Source: Punica granatum (lineage: Eukaryota; Streptophyta; Magnoliopsida; Myrtales; Lythraceae). Taken from it: DNA of 64,000 nt. A program made the position numbers and the translations under genes. Every line of letters starts with the position of its first letter. Position 1 is the first letter of the stretch. Location: contig NC_045133.1 of assembly GCF_007655135.1 (NCBI RefSeq), positions 21,735,845 to 21,799,844 of the forward strand, given 5' to 3'. Below, one piece after another: positions 33,604-46,695 of the stretch. Under the pieces are notes generated by a model. It saw nothing but the letters and a program-made list of their open reading frames with translations. It was not told where the DNA came from and searched no databases.

Positions 33604-36600
33604 AATCTTTAGACCATCGGTCCTTCATCCTTTTAGGACGAGAGACGAGAATAGCTGCCAGACTAGTCCTAGTTTTGAAAGTCTTGATGACACACAAGAA
33701 ATTTTTGCTCCCATTGTTGTATAGAAAAACAAAGAGCCGTGCTATCACATTTTCAGGGATTTTCTGCAGTTAAGCTCCGGCCGAGTTCAGTGCCATTCTA
33801 GCTTATTAGATCGGACTCTTCATGGACAAGGGCAGAATTTTGTTCTCCAACATTGTCATTAGTTTATGTCACTGTCGTCGACAACAGCTCAGTTTTTATG
33901 AACTGTTCCGCGAAAATCACTTGATATTGATTGTTAGTGGCACTGATGCGCAACTGCAGAGAATCCTAGTCCGAATTTTTATGCTGTAGGTGTGGTCGGT
34001 CGGTCAGTCGATGGACATTACTAACTTGGATGACATTTTGTAATTCTTGACTGGCGTTTGCCTTTCGGTTCAGTCTTCTGAGGCGTGCTTCTATTGCTCA
34101 CGTAAATGATATCATCTGTGACTTGACATTGCTAGGCACTCCTTTCAAATTATTGCCATAATATATCCTCAATTTCTTTTCTTGTCCCAAAAAGAAAAGT
34201 TTTCATCGGGAAATTCTACGATCTCGGGCATTGTTCACTGGCCCTACGGTTGTGGATCTTTGCGGCGAGATCTGATGATCGGAGCAGGGGGATGGTCTTC
34301 GCAGGACCTTAGCCAATCTTGTTTTTCATAGAGGATTTGGAGGGAAATGATTAGGGAGGACAATCAGCCTCTTTCCAATACCAAATTTGAGATAGTTCGA
34401 TATTTTTTTTTTAGGGATATATAGAGAGGAATGAAACTAAATTGAAAAAAAAAATGGGATTAATTTAAATTTTGGTTCTCAATCTATTTATCTTATTTTT
34501 TCTTGGATTGAACATTGTCTTCAACCTCTGCCCATTAGTTGGCTTTTGGTCCTATCATCATTTTTTCATCAATCCTGCTGACGTGGCATTTAATTTTAAG
34601 TTTAAAATAATTGTAAAAAAAATTAAAATATAAACTTAGATTATGGGAAAGAGGGGGGCCGGGGGGCTATCGAAGGCAACTATCACCGCCTCAGCGAGGT
34701 CACTCGCTAGATCCGACCGAGATCTCTCTGTTCAGGGATGGAGAGGGTTCGGTCGGCAGCCAGCCAGCCACCTCTCCTAGTCTGATTTTGCCGGTGGGTT
34801 CTAGGATCACTGACGAACTCGCCTGGACGGTGTTGGCCACCAGCAATGGCCTCACAACCCCCTTGACTTCTCATCTCCAAAATTTTCGTTCTTTGATTTC
34901 GGCCATACACATTGTACATGTGCTTCTTTCCCAGCACGTGATGTACGAGTAGTATGAGGGATATTTTCTTCAACTATAAGTTCCAGTTTTCGGATAGTCA
35001 ATCCTGATTACTTCATCAACCCGAAGCAAACCCGAGTGACGACACAAGGAGAGTTGCGTATCTGATCAGCTCCCCGATCAGTTCGACTAACATACGATTG
35101 TATTGTATTTTTAATATTTGTAAGTGCACTTCAATTATATATATTGTCATCAGCCGATTGATGTTTTTGACTTTGTATATATATTTTTCGTAATCGTCTT
35201 GATTAAGCAATGATAAAATCGTCATTACTTATCGGAATAAAAGTTGAAATAATTGACTAAGTCGGAATGAGACCACCGACCCCCCACCTCGTTATGGGAA
35301 GCTCCTTTGTCTCTTTGTTTGGATAAGATCAGAGCAGCAGCGGCAGCAGGCAGCAGCATAATCATCAGATGATCATGTGAGCACTGATGGATGGATGGAT
35401 GGACGGACGGATGGACTGGGGAAGACGAAGACACCATTTCCACTCGCCACCTATACGCTTCATCACTGACCTGTTCCCAATCCCCAATTTCCCCGTCAGC
35501 TTCTCATATCCCACGAGGGACAAAAACCGTCGTCGGTGGTGCTGGGGCGAGTTCCTACGAGGGCAGAAGGAAAAGTAACTTTATCGATCGGGAAACGAAT
35601 AAATGTAATTTCATTAAATACAAAAGAAAAATTTATGATTTTTTTATATAACCTTAAAATTTTAAGGAGTGACTGTCACTCTCGATTCATTCCTACTTAT
35701 TAATTGAGAAAAGACATGCGCAAAAACAGGTGATGAAAGATAAGAATTCGATGATGTTTAGTAAGGGATTAAAGAGTACTAATAAATGAAAAAAAAAATA
35801 GATGTAGAAGAAGAGAGTCGGCCCGTCATTCATGCATGGGACAATTTTGCTTTTTGTAAAGAGAAGCTATCAACGTACGGTCCTTTTTATCACGCCAGAG
35901 AGTTATCGATCCGAACAGAAAAATCGTTGTCTGTGGTCACTGGTCAATAATATATATGCAAAGATAATAAACATGATTTTTTTTAAGAAAAAGAAAAATT
36001 TATAAATATAAATATATATATATATATATAGAACAAATGTGTGTGGCCTAGAGTTTGGTCGGATTCATGATCAATGATGCAGTGTTAATAAGTTATGGGC
36101 CACGAATTTGTGGGGTGAGGAATCAAAAGCTGTAAATATTAGAAGCTCGACAGCGATTGGGGAAGCAGTCTCTCGCCGTAAAGGGCTCCATCATCGACAA
36201 TAAAGTTTAATTTTTCGTGGATGCAAAATATTTTCGAATAAGTCGAGTCTACATTCAAGAAATCGATCTTTCAAAATCAACAATATTGTTGCCTCACAAT
36301 TATTTCACCTGCCTACTTAAGCGAAATACACGAAATTTATGCTAACCGGCCAGTTGTACTCGAATCAAGTGATTGAGATAGCAAAATAGTTTGCTCAACG
36401 CTCAAGATCGTACGTTTAAATATACTTGTAAGAAAATAATATTTATTAGGATAATTTATTATTTTCCAATTATAGTTAGTAGGGTAAGAGCACGAATACG
36501 ACGTGGGCGGTGGGGCACATACATCCGGCCACCAACCCCTTGATTGAGGACACTAATGGCCTTTGAGACCTCCGGAGACCTCAACCGGCGGAATATTGCC

Positions 36601-36770
36601 AGCACTTACTCCGTCCGCTCCCCCCACCTCTCTTTTTAAAAATTTTCTTCTTGATATTTATTTTCTTAAAATTTTAAAAAATACTAAGCATGTTGCTAAT
36701 TAAAAAATATAAATGGACCAGCAACGGTACGATAGAGTCGGCATCAAAACCAGACCTCCGGCTCCTTAGT
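33604..36770. other. Spacer downstream of the PMT28-type gene
   Basis: The first ~500 bases are probably 3' UTR and terminator. Beyond this are AT-rich DNA, a GC-rich patch at 34.65-34.88 kb, a GATG-type microsatellite at 35386-35415, a (TA)n run at ~36014-36032, and a second GC-rich patch at 36.5-36.62 kb. No gene is supported. Confidence 0.5.
35386..35415. repeat. (GATG/GACG)n microsatellite
   Basis: Seven tetranucleotide units, GATG passing into GACG. Confidence 0.9.
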
Positions 36771-36776
36771 CACAAA

Positions 36777-36975
36777 TAGCCCGGTGATTAAAGGGTGTGT
36801 TAATTAAGGGGAAGTCTTATATTCAAATTATATTCCGGATTCCATATAGGAAAATACTCCATACTGGGTCACCTACACAGTCGTGACCGAATTTACCTGT
36901 CCCGTGGGGTTGCAGGGTGTTCACCGCGGGATCAGTCGAGTGAAGCCCGGATACTCTCTTTATAAATAAATAAAT
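36777..36975 (+). mobile_element. Possible tRNA-derived SINE
   Basis: Starts with an A-box-like TAGCCCGGTGATTAA, followed ~40 bases later by a degenerate B-box (TATTCAAATTAT). It ends in an A-rich tail (ATAAATAAATAAATA). Length (~200 bases) and layout fit a plant SINE, but both box matches are weak. Confidence 0.3.
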
Positions 36976-38205
36976 AAATATATATATATATGTGTGTGGT
37001 TTTAACCCTCTAATTTTGGTCACTTTTTTTTTGTCCCTTTTCTATTTTTCTATTTTCTGTTTTCATCCTTTACCAACCTTTCATCGTTTCTCTAACTTAA
37101 TCCTTCTGTTACTTTTATCTGTTAAAATTGGTGAGCTGGAATCTGATGAAACATACAACGTTGAGATATTCATGGCCGCTGCCACTGGGCTCTGCAAATT
37201 AGGACTTGTATTTTTCATGATACCCGGACCCTACCCTGTAAGGGACATGTTTCAAGATTTTGGAATCAGACCCTACCCTGTTGAATCCTAGAATCGAAAC
37301 CTACCCGGAACCTGTATTATACCACAGGTTCCGGATACCCTATTGGAACTTGTAAATTTTTTTCTCTGGCTAAATAAAATCGAAAATTTCACATACATAA
37401 TCAGTAATCATGCCAAATAGAATATTAACAAAGATTTAGATTAATCCAAAAAAAATAATATGTTTCATCAATCCATCGATAAAATTAAACGTTCATAATA
37501 CGATCCCACACAACAAAGTGTCTTTGTTCTGATTCATTAAAAAGATAGTGACTTTACTCTTTCCTCTTTTTTTTTTAATAAATAACCGATTCCGGATACC
37601 CTGCAGGCAGGAATCGGAATCGAAATCGATTTTCACCGGTTCCTAATTTTAATACCCGAAACCTACCTTATTTTCAATATGAGTTACCAGAACCTTACCC
37701 TAACGGATAGGTTCCGACCGGTTCCGAGTATACCCGATACCCGCGCACATTCCTACTGCAAATCACCATTTTGTGTGGAGAAAGGAAGAAAGGTGGGAGA
37801 AAGAGGAAGTCTGAGAGTAGATCTCCATGATTGTTCTGGGGAGAAAGAAGATGCGGAAGATGAGAGGCCACGATGGCGGGTTTTTGGACGATGAGTGGCC
37901 ACCGTTAAATAGTGACCAACGGGGTATTAGCTTTTATGAACCTATTTTCTTCGCTCTTTTTTTTTTTTTTTTGGTTTTTAAGATGAGGATTTGGCGTTCA
38001 TATGTCACTTAAATTTGATGTATGAGTTACATGTCAGCAACAATAACGATTATAGTAACGGAAAGATTAAAATAGAAAAGTGATGAAAGGTAATGGATTA
38101 AAACAGAAAATAAAATAGAATTAGAATGGAAACAGAAAAATGATCAAAGTTAGAGGATTAAAATTATATTTTTTTTCATACACACATATATATATATATA
38201 TGTAT
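36976..38205. mobile_element. Inverted-repeat element with a nested repeat
   Basis: Arms 36976-37165 and ~37990-38205 are inverted copies. The left reads GTTTTAACCCTCTAATTTTGG and the right has the complement of ATTTTAATCCTCTAACTTTG. A T-rich stretch with ATTTTCTGTTTT is shared. Both arms end in TATATATGTGTG. The interior contains a dispersed repeat (37585-37752), so a second element has inserted or been captured. No transposase frame. Confidence 0.6.
37585..37752. repeat. Dispersed repeat, family copy A
   Basis: Carries TTCCGGATACCCTG, CGATTTTCACCGGTT and GAGTATACCCGATACCCGCG. The same string of motifs occurs in reverse orientation at 49706-49955. The G/C-rich bipartite end (GGGGTGCGC...GATACC) looks like a hAT-type or similar non-autonomous element. 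A diverged partial copy lies at 37205-37345. Confidence 0.6.
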
Positions 38206-38529
38206 GAGAAAAACTTTAAATTACGACCCCTTTCCATAATTTATCCAATATTCTATGGATTTAGGGCGGCAAGCCTTGTTAGGATATAACAATAAACATA
38301 AACAATCATAATGAACGGATATATAATTTATTTTCGCCTTAGCAAACAAAATTATTATGCCTTTCCTAGTTTACTTCACCATTTATTATTGTTTTATTAA
38401 TTTTCTTTTTTCTATTTTTTGTTTCCACCTCAAATTGGTAACGCGAGAGAAAAAGATGGTTTTGGAGTGGCACCGCATAGCTTTCTCGGCTTCTCGCTCT
38501 CTTCACACTGTTTCTTCCTCTCCTCTATG

Positions 38530-39236
38530 CTCTTGAATGTGGATTCAGCAAATCGCTTGTCTTTGTCCGGGTCTTCACTCTGGGCATGCTAATTGCTGGG
38601 GCTGCTGTCTCTTGGTGAGTCTCTCTCCCTTCCTCTCTCCTCTGCTTCCGATTCCAAATCCGAGAACTTTCTTGCACATTTTCGCCATTCAGTTCATGCA
38701 CGGTAGTCCAGTTTCAGTTTCTGCAACTGGGTCTTGCTTCAATCTCGACTTCGGTTGTGTTCTTGCATGTTGTGATCATGGTGGAAGAGCGATAAAAGAC
38801 AGACGAGAACATTTTCTTGCAGATTCGATTAGACTGTTGTTGCTGTCGGGTTTATATCTCTACTCCCGCGTTCAACTCCTATTCTTAAGGCCTTGTTTGT
38901 CGATAACATGGTGATCTCGTCTCTCCTATTTTCCTAATTTTAAGGCTTTCTGATTGCTAAATGCTAAATATAGATGGGTGTATATATATATATACATATA
39001 TATCTGGTTTTACTGTTTCGCTGTCCTTTTGATTTTGTCTGTGAAGGACTTTTGACCATCTATATTTCTTGCAATCTCTTCTTGATGATGATTGTCTGAA
39101 AGATTGGTACTCTTTTTGTGTTTCGCAGGTTTGATTGGATCCCGTGTCGTTAATTTGTCCCATTTGGATGTCTTGATCTCGGTTGAATTGAAGGGTTTTT
39201 TTTTGGTTCTGTGAGGGTTGAGATCTTTCATATCAG
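38530..39236 (+). promoter_or_regulatory. Leader with probable 5' UTR intron
   Basis: A CTTG|GTGAGT donor at 38615 and a TTTCGCAG acceptor ending at 39128 would remove 514 bases from the leader of the gene starting at 39237. The upstream bases are CT-rich. Leader introns of this size are common in plants. This is inferred from splice-site quality only. Confidence 0.4.
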
Positions 39237-41144
39237 ATGGAGGAAGTAGCCAACCGCAGCCTCGACATAATCCGATACTCCTCCCATTACCAGCCCCTTG
39301 CGAGATCCTCCCTTTCGTGGTTTGATGTGAGGGTGTTCTACGTGAGGATCAGCAATCTCCAGGTCGATGATTCAACCCCAGAGTGGCTCACGGTTAATCA
39401 CATTCCGCTGGATCCCGACACCCTTTTGGAAGTTAATGGTTCCAGGAGCGGCATTTACTCCGATGGAGTCGGGTTCCACCTCAGGCGGGACAGGGCGGAC
39501 AAGAAATCTGAGGAGGCTACATTCGTCAGCACTGATAATATAAGGCTCACAGGGAGTGTCAAGTTCGAGGTCCTAGAAAGGGAAGACCTTATCCTCTCGG
39601 GGGTCCTGGAGGTGTGTAACACTAATGGGTTCGTCGGGGACTCAAAGGATAACGTGAAAAGGAAGTGGAGCATGATTTGTGAGCCGGGAAAGAGTTCAGA
39701 TTCTGGCTTTTCGAAGAAAACTGAGTCACTTCCAATAAATATCGAGGTCTACATTGCGGGTTGTTTTTCAGGATCGCCAGTAATCTTAACAAAGACCCTG
39801 CAGATCAGTTCACGGAGGAAGCACACTCAGAGAAGATTGTTGGATGCAATACCAGAAACTGAGACTGAGTGCCTTGACAAAGATGAGTCCTCTGGCCTTG
39901 GGTTACAGGTGCGGTCACATCGTATCGTTGATATTTGTCCTGATTCTTTTTCCTATCAATTCTACCGATTACTCTGCTCTTGAATCTCTAGCAAAGCACT
40001 GAGCATTGCATGTTGTATGCCAAATTCAATCTGAACTAAGTAACGGGCTGCTGAATTAATTACTAGAAGAATCAATACATTCTTCTTTCAAATCCCGAAA
40101 GCCACAGCTGATCAGCGTGACATTAAACTGCAAAAGTCGTATTATTAGTTTTACAGTTGTTTATGAGGAAGAAGTTTCTGTCTGCATCAAGAATCTTCTT
40201 CAGTATCCAGAAAAACGTCAATTCTAGGTTTCTCTGGTGCCGGTTTGAAAACATGCTTCCGGTCCTTAAACATGTTTCTCATTGCAAAAGGCCCGTAAAT
40301 GTTAAGAAAATGATGCTTGCTACTGCTAAAAGAACCTTATCCATGGATTTGGATATGGAAGGTATGGGCAGGGCACAAGTTTTTATACAGTAGGATGATA
40401 TCTCTAGCCTGATTGCACTTTGCCTCCCATTTGCCCCTTATTTTATATCCATGTCCTGTTAGGATGTGACATCGGTGGGCCCCTCTCCCGAGCAGCCATC
40501 GGATTTTATCCTCTTGCTGGCCCATGCCATCAGATAGGGAAAATTGTTTACCAACAATTTTGTCCAATACAATTATGCGATCCGTAGAATTCCAATGCCT
40601 TATCTACGCTACTAGAGCCAATAATGTGTGATTAGTTTCCTGTTCATCTCTTTTGGGTTTTGAAGTTATCTCACTGTGTTATGCCTTGATTACTTGGAAA
40701 CCAAAGTATGACCTTAATTTGTTTTAGCTTGATCATTCGTCTTTCTGAGGCGGATCAATCAGTTGGTGCACATCATCTCTTATCACATATTATGAATTCG
40801 ACTAGACATTCATCATCAACATGTTGGCCTTGCCCTGTTAAGCTTTTGCAACATTTTGTTTATTGTGTTCAAAAAATAACCTGTGCAAGTCTTACTTGCA
40901 GGTCACTGAATACCAGAGCAAGACCGAGGATGAAGAAGACTATAACTACAACTACAATGACATGTACTGGAGGAGGATGGAGTACATGGATGGTGAAGAC
41001 GGTGAGCTGTCATGGTTCAATGCCGGTGTCAGGGTGGGAGTGGGGATCGGCCTCGGGATATGCGTGGGGATAGGAGTAGGAGTCGGATTACTGGTCCGGA
41101 CTTACCGGGTGACTACCCGGAACTTCAGTAGACGGCTTGTCTGA
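39237..41144 (+). CDS. Plant protein of the At1g75180/At1g19400/At1g01500 family
   Basis: Two exons, 39237-39908 and 40902-41144, phase 0, encode 304 residues. The family is named 'erythronate-4-phosphate dehydrogenase family' in some databases. I see no dinucleotide-binding Gly motif or dehydrogenase catalytic residues here, so that name should not be trusted. Residues ~1-220 form a beta-rich soluble domain (WFDVRVFYVRISNLQVDD, PLDPDTLLEVNGSR, DNIRLTGSVKFEVLEREDL). Next come a Lys/Arg-rich stretch and an acidic Asp/Glu/Tyr segment (DEEDYNYNYNDMYWRR). Near the C-terminus is a 20-residue Gly/Val/Ile zipper (~265-290, GVGIGLGICVGIGVGVGLLV) that could span a membrane, followed by a short basic tail. 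Function unknown. The acidic segment may vary by tandem Tyr-Asn codons. Confidence 0.9.
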
Positions 41145-42077
41145 CCCCCTCACCTGTTCTACGTCATCATCATAAATGAGCAAACACTTAGCAGGATCTC
41201 TCGAGAACGAAGAATGCCAGTGAAGTTCCAGAACAGGTGCAGATCTCTGACTCCCAAGATTTTGGTGCAATAGTATATATGTGTGTGCTAACATCTTGGA
41301 AAGTTCAAACAGTTAGTTATGAATGCACTCTAATGGAACAGATGAAGGTTGCTTGTCGATGTAGGGGTTATACAAATACGATCTTGTACGCATTTCTTCC
41401 TCTCTCTTTTTTGTGGCCAACATGTAGATAAGTTTCTTGCTTTGGATGTCTGGTTAATTATCTGTTAAAAGGATCAGAGCCTCTAATTGGCCTTCTTGAT
41501 GATAATGATTTGGCAGCGCTGGTAAACCGTTACATCAGATGAAAAACATGTTCCTGACTTCACATGCTTTTTGGCCAATCCCGTGGCTGAGAAACACACT
41601 GATCAAAACTGGAATCTTTGTGACCCTTTGGCCACAATTTGAGTTCGTTATCGTAGTCCAGTTTGATTTCTTGTTTGTTATTCCAACTCAGCTTCAACAT
41701 CGACCCAAAAGTCAGACTCCCTACTTGCTCCGATTAATTTTCCAGCTTTCTGGCAGCCGACCAGCAACCTTAGCAAAGGTCTCCAATGACTGAATGCAGA
41801 ACGGAATCCCAACAGAACATAATCGATTTCAACCCTCAATTGATTATGAGAGGGCACATTCCGTAATAGATGTTTCAGAATCAGTTCAGACACCATTTTC
41901 ACCTAAAAAGTGAAGTGTCACATTAAGCCGTCTCAGTGGAGAAACTACCAAGTTGTTAGCACGTATATAAAGAAAGCGAAGTCATCTCGGTTCCTCTAGT
42001 TAGGCCGGCCTCAATCTCCTGCTCGTTTTTCGCTCATACTGCATCTAGTAATTGGTAGGATTTATGGGAGTATCGAT
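41145..42077. other. 3' flanks of convergent genes
   Basis: Probable 3' UTRs of the two convergent genes. The minus-strand frame at 41678-41902 overlaps this and has no recognised domain. Confidence 0.4.
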
Positions 42078-43732
42078 TCAGCTAGCGGGTGGTGCAACAA
42101 CTGTAGGTTCGGGAGCCACCTCAGCACCTGTGTGCTTAGCGCTTGGGTGAGAGATCTTCTCGGCCTTCTGATTGAATCCCCATAGGTTGGCCGCCTTAAC
42201 ATCGTCCTGAGCCATTAGCCTCGAGAATTCCTCATGGTCGTACTTTAGATTGGCCTTTCCCCCAAACTCTGTGGGGAGATTCTCCTCGTCGAAGAAAGAT
42301 CGCATGAGCTCTACGCTGTCCTTGTTCTTCGGGTACACAAACTTCACCTTCTGGAAGGTTTTCGCATCCAAGAAGTATTTTACAATCTGCATTGAAGGGA
42401 CAGCCCCGAAAGTTAGCTTTCAGATGTTATCTACAACTTGTTATGTAGTGTCGGTGCACCTTACTTATAGGTCAAGCATAAAGAAATATCGACAAATTAA
42501 CAAGGCAATAAAGAACATTCTTCGATAATAATGCATTCCTATGTCCCGAGTTATTCAACTACTGTCTGCATATGTCATGCTCGAATTGCAAGTGAATCGG
42601 ATTTTATGCTATGCTTATTGTACTTATCCACAGTATCTTCCTGTTAAAATATTACTTATTGCTTCACATATAAGGCAGAATGTGCAAGGAATTCAAACCT
42701 TCCAGAATGCTTCAAAAATCCGAGGAGGGTTGTACAAGAATGCAATTGCTAGCCTCTCGGGGTAATGATTCTGAAGGATATTGATGGTGTCCTTCGCTGA
42801 TTTAACAGGAACGCTCGTGCCCAAGGACCAACCAGTGAAATCTATCAACCACGACATCTGTTCCTGACCTTCTGGAAGGTTAAGGATCGCATTCTCAATG
42901 AGATAAACTAGATGACGGATGTTGTTGTCTAGTGATGCCGTGTTCTGCAGAATTCAGTTTTGAGACTCTTAATTAGCGTCCTATAAAAGTGGAAGGTATT
43001 GCTGTCACACATAAATTGAATAAGGTACCTGCATTGCTGGTCTCAATATGAGAACAGACCTTCCCTCACGGTCGTGAAAACTTGCTCTGTAAACTTTTCC
43101 AGTCTCGCCTTCCACTGCAACTTCGTCCTGCAAAGTCAAAACATGAAAACATATTTAAACAGGATAAGAAATGACATATATGTGCTTCGAGAAGCATCTC
43201 TTCCATCAATTATCATTTGCGAGCTGGGCAAAAATGAAGTTCTGTACAAGGCCTGCTGTTTAGAGATGACGGGACTGCTGGAAGTTTGGAAACGAATTTA
43301 GTCAAGCTAATTTTCCTCTTCCTGAAAACGGAAATTTACAGGAGGATTTGTCGAGCAAACTCACCCAGCAGATTTCCTCGGGCTTGTAGGCCGATCTCCA
43401 TTTCAGAGTCTCTTCCAGCATCTTATTCGCTTTCTCTGTGTTCCAGCTCCGAGCTTCTAAATATCTCCTCAGGCAAGCATCACTGCAGTACTGTAAATTG
43501 CGCTCAGACAATGGCCCCAGCGCAGCTTTAAGCTCATTCACCTATGTGTGCAAGGAAAACATGTTAACAGATCTAAAGTCTCGTGAAGCTGGCACAGGAT
43601 ACATCGTGCAATATGCGTATTGAAGAGTTTTCGCCAAGAAAGGCTTCAGCTTTAAACTATCCTCACCTTTGACTCAGACGGCAGTGAATCGTTCTCCTGG
43701 TGACTATGAGAGTTGTTCCATCGGCGAAACAT
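42078..43732 (-). CDS. Sec14-like CRAL-TRIO lipid-binding protein
   Basis: Five coding exons, 43732..43667, 43541..43365, 43127..43029, 42944..42699 and 42386..42078, all GT-AG and in phase; 298 residues. Single-domain Sec14 proteins bind or exchange phosphoinositides and other hydrophobic ligands. The N-terminal CRAL-TRIO-N helices hold CSDACLRRYLEARSWNTEKA and MLEETLKWR. The lipid pocket begins with GRSVLILRPAMQNT and has QMSWLIDFTGWSL and the PERLAIAFLYNPPRIFEAFWK gate region. Then follow DSVELMRSFFDEENLPTEFGG and a short unstructured tail. A Pro-X-Glu-rich or GOLD extension is absent. A leader intron (44918..43739) is probable: TATA at 45078-45086, a (GA)n run at the donor, and TTTCAG just above the ATG. 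Resembles At1g75170. Confidence 0.93.
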
Positions 43733-44890
43733 TGTGACTGAAAGCATAAAAGTGGCTACTCAGTGCTATATATAATGTCGAGATAATATTGAACAAACTA
43801 TACCCCACCTTTCACAGAAGCTGTTGTTAGTGAGACAGACATCAAATCAAAGACGGGAAACAACATTAAAAAGAGAGGCAGGCCAGAACAGGTTCTGGAA
43901 ACATAAAAGTGACTGATAGCAGCTGAACATGAAGGTTCAAAACAGTAAATCGTGATATCAAACTTGCACCTTGAAATTAAAACAGGACCTCCTCTTAACA
44001 CTACTCTCATGATCACAAGTCCAAGTAACATGAAACGATGCCGAAGCAGCTAATCATGATACATTCAGCAAATAACGCAGACCCCGGGATAGACCCTCAA
44101 CAGCCAAATTTGAATTACATCTCAGAAAGCAAACAGTAAGCACTAGTACAAAGAGAATAGAATCATGTTTTACAATGAGAAAGCAAAGTGAAAGATGCAC
44201 GACAGAAGAACCAGTCAAATAGATCTTCATATCAAAATATAAAAACTACAAAGCAAACACAATCTATGGAATAGTACAGATTCCATTACATAAAAATAAA
44301 CCCAGAACCAACTTTCTATCAGATCCCGTTTCTAACTGCGGAAATCAAAGTTACTGGGCCGAAAATCCTTCCCAAGAATTAAACAATTGGGAAGAACAAG
44401 AAGCAAATATTCCATGCATACTCCATGCTGTATGAATCGAAACTGCGAAATCGAGCTCCCCTTCACCTCATTCTCAAAAATGAAATTTTCAATGAAATGA
44501 GTACAACTAACTGGCAAAATTAAGCTACTCGGACCTCACTGAGATGTAAATCGGAAAATATCCGGAACACAACAAATCCCGGTAGAGTCACCAGATCTCG
44601 ACGAGAGCTCCGGGTGAGATCAAAGAGGTGCTTTGAGACTATGAAACTGACAGAGTGAGAGAATCAGTCGCAGATCAAGAATTTGGGATGGGAAAGGTAA
44701 ACCAGAAGCTTATAACGCTCTCCGAAAATTTCGGGTGAATCAACGCCGGGGGAGTGACAGCTGAATCTCGAGCATCGCGTCGCACACACACACACACGCA
44801 AAACAAAGCTCAGAGAACATGGAGGATTCGCGTCTGACAGCTTCCAGCACATTGGATCGATCTCACAGTCCGAACAATTCAACACCTGTC

Positions 44891-44912
44891 GAGAGAGAGA
44901 GAGAGAGAGAGG
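44891..44912. repeat. (GA)n tract at the donor of the Sec14 leader intron
   Basis: Eleven GA units, a few bases downstream (on the minus strand) of the CTCGAG|GTATGG donor. Confidence 0.8.
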
Positions 44913-45077
44913 CCATACCTCGAGGAGCTCAACGGAGAGAGAAGGTGGAGAGGGAGGGGAGGAAGACGGTGGGAGATGGGTGTGTGAATGTAATGGTGAA
45001 TCCGTGCTTCTCTGGGTCACGTAGAAGCCATGAATGTGGACACCTGAGCAGAGAGAAAAGACCCAACCAGACGAAGC

Positions 45078-45086
45078 TATATAAGC
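45078..45086 (-). promoter_or_regulatory. TATA box of the Sec14-like gene
   Basis: CTTATATAG on the minus strand, placed ~130 bases above the presumed leader-intron donor at 44918. It supports a non-coding first exon. Confidence 0.5.
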
Positions 45087-46695
45087 ACTCTGATCGGGGA
45101 GACGATGCAGAGAGAGAGAAAGGGAGTGGTGGAGTCCCCTTACATAGGAGATATTTATTAATCCATGCACTGATTAGCACCACGTCGTCGTATTACTACG
45201 GTGAGACGCCCGATCGGCGCCTAAGTCGTGATCGTGGAATATCGGGCAATTTTTTTTCCATTGGTCAGTTGTGCTACGTGACATATGTAACAGTGGCCGA
45301 TGGACGCCAGTGTCCCCCCTTGGATTCGGAAAAATATGCAAAATACTAATATATTTTGTCGAATTTATCTTCCTTTCTTTTTTAAAAAAAAATTTACCCC
45401 ATTCACTCATTGATTTTACGATCTTACAATTCATTTACTTTCCCTTAAAATTCACCGCTGAAATAAATTCTTAGATCCATCCCCGGTAATAAATAATCGT
45501 AAGATGCGTCCACTGGATTGGACTGGTCTTGCGTATCTTCCTTAATGAATTCCGATGTTTGGTCCGCCATAAAGTTTGTGGTCCAAACGTTATGCATTTA
45601 TGAATAATAGTCTTATTATTCAGCAAAAAAAAATGAATAAATTCTTATTATTGGTGAAAAAAAAATCTATGAATGCAGTATGGTGTCCGTTTAAAATTTT
45701 TGTACTTTTTTTTTACAGAGAGAGTCGGGCTTATATTGAGGATTGAAATGGTTAATATACACAATTAATGATCTCCTTCCCCCCCTTACGTGACTTATTT
45801 GCAATGCACTCTAATGTTTTTGTATTAATAGCACAGTGACACTAGTCCTCAACTATAATCGAGGGATTCCGAGACTTTCCTACCGTGATTATGTGACTAG
45901 CAATCTAGAAGATAAGAAAATCGACTGCTAAATGAATGGTTTGCTTTTAAACTAAAATCGAATTAATCAGGTTTTACGCGAGCCGAATTCAACATAGAAG
46001 ACAATACGTGCAATTTTTAGGGTTCCGCATCCGAATTCACGTCCAGGTAGAATTATTATGCTCGTTATGGTTTTTAACTCGTCTGATAATTAAAATAAAG
46101 TAAGAATCTCGTTAACAACTGAAATCAATTGAATTGCATCAAATTGAAATGAAGTGTCTTACGAGAATCAATCTTTCTAGAGACATGGGATAAACTTGGA
46201 AACGACAATAATTTATTAACTAGGTCTACGTTTTTTCAGATTTTCGACATGAGTGAAAGTTGCATTATGATTCATTTTTACGTTTTCCTAATATAAACAT
46301 AACAGTATAGCCACCAAAAAAAATTATAATTACTTATAAAATTATAATTTTTTTCTAAGAATATATATATATATATATAAACATTAAATATAATGCTACA
46401 ACTGTGACACGTGCGAGTCGTAATAAATGAGTTGGGACTTGAGAACATGGGAAGGAGGGGGTTACGTGCAGATGTATTACGTTCTGTTTGGTTTCCTCTT
46501 CCCCATGCGATACGATCTTGCGTTGTCCCGGAAGTGTCCGTACGGAGGCTGGGCTGCGATGCTGTGTCCCGCCACTTGTTATTGCTCAATTATTGCACTT
46601 AATTTACAGCCCCACCCTTGATATTTTTACTCTTTTTACGAGGAATAAATTTAGTAAAATAAAATAAAAAATTTTATATCTAATAAGGAGACATG

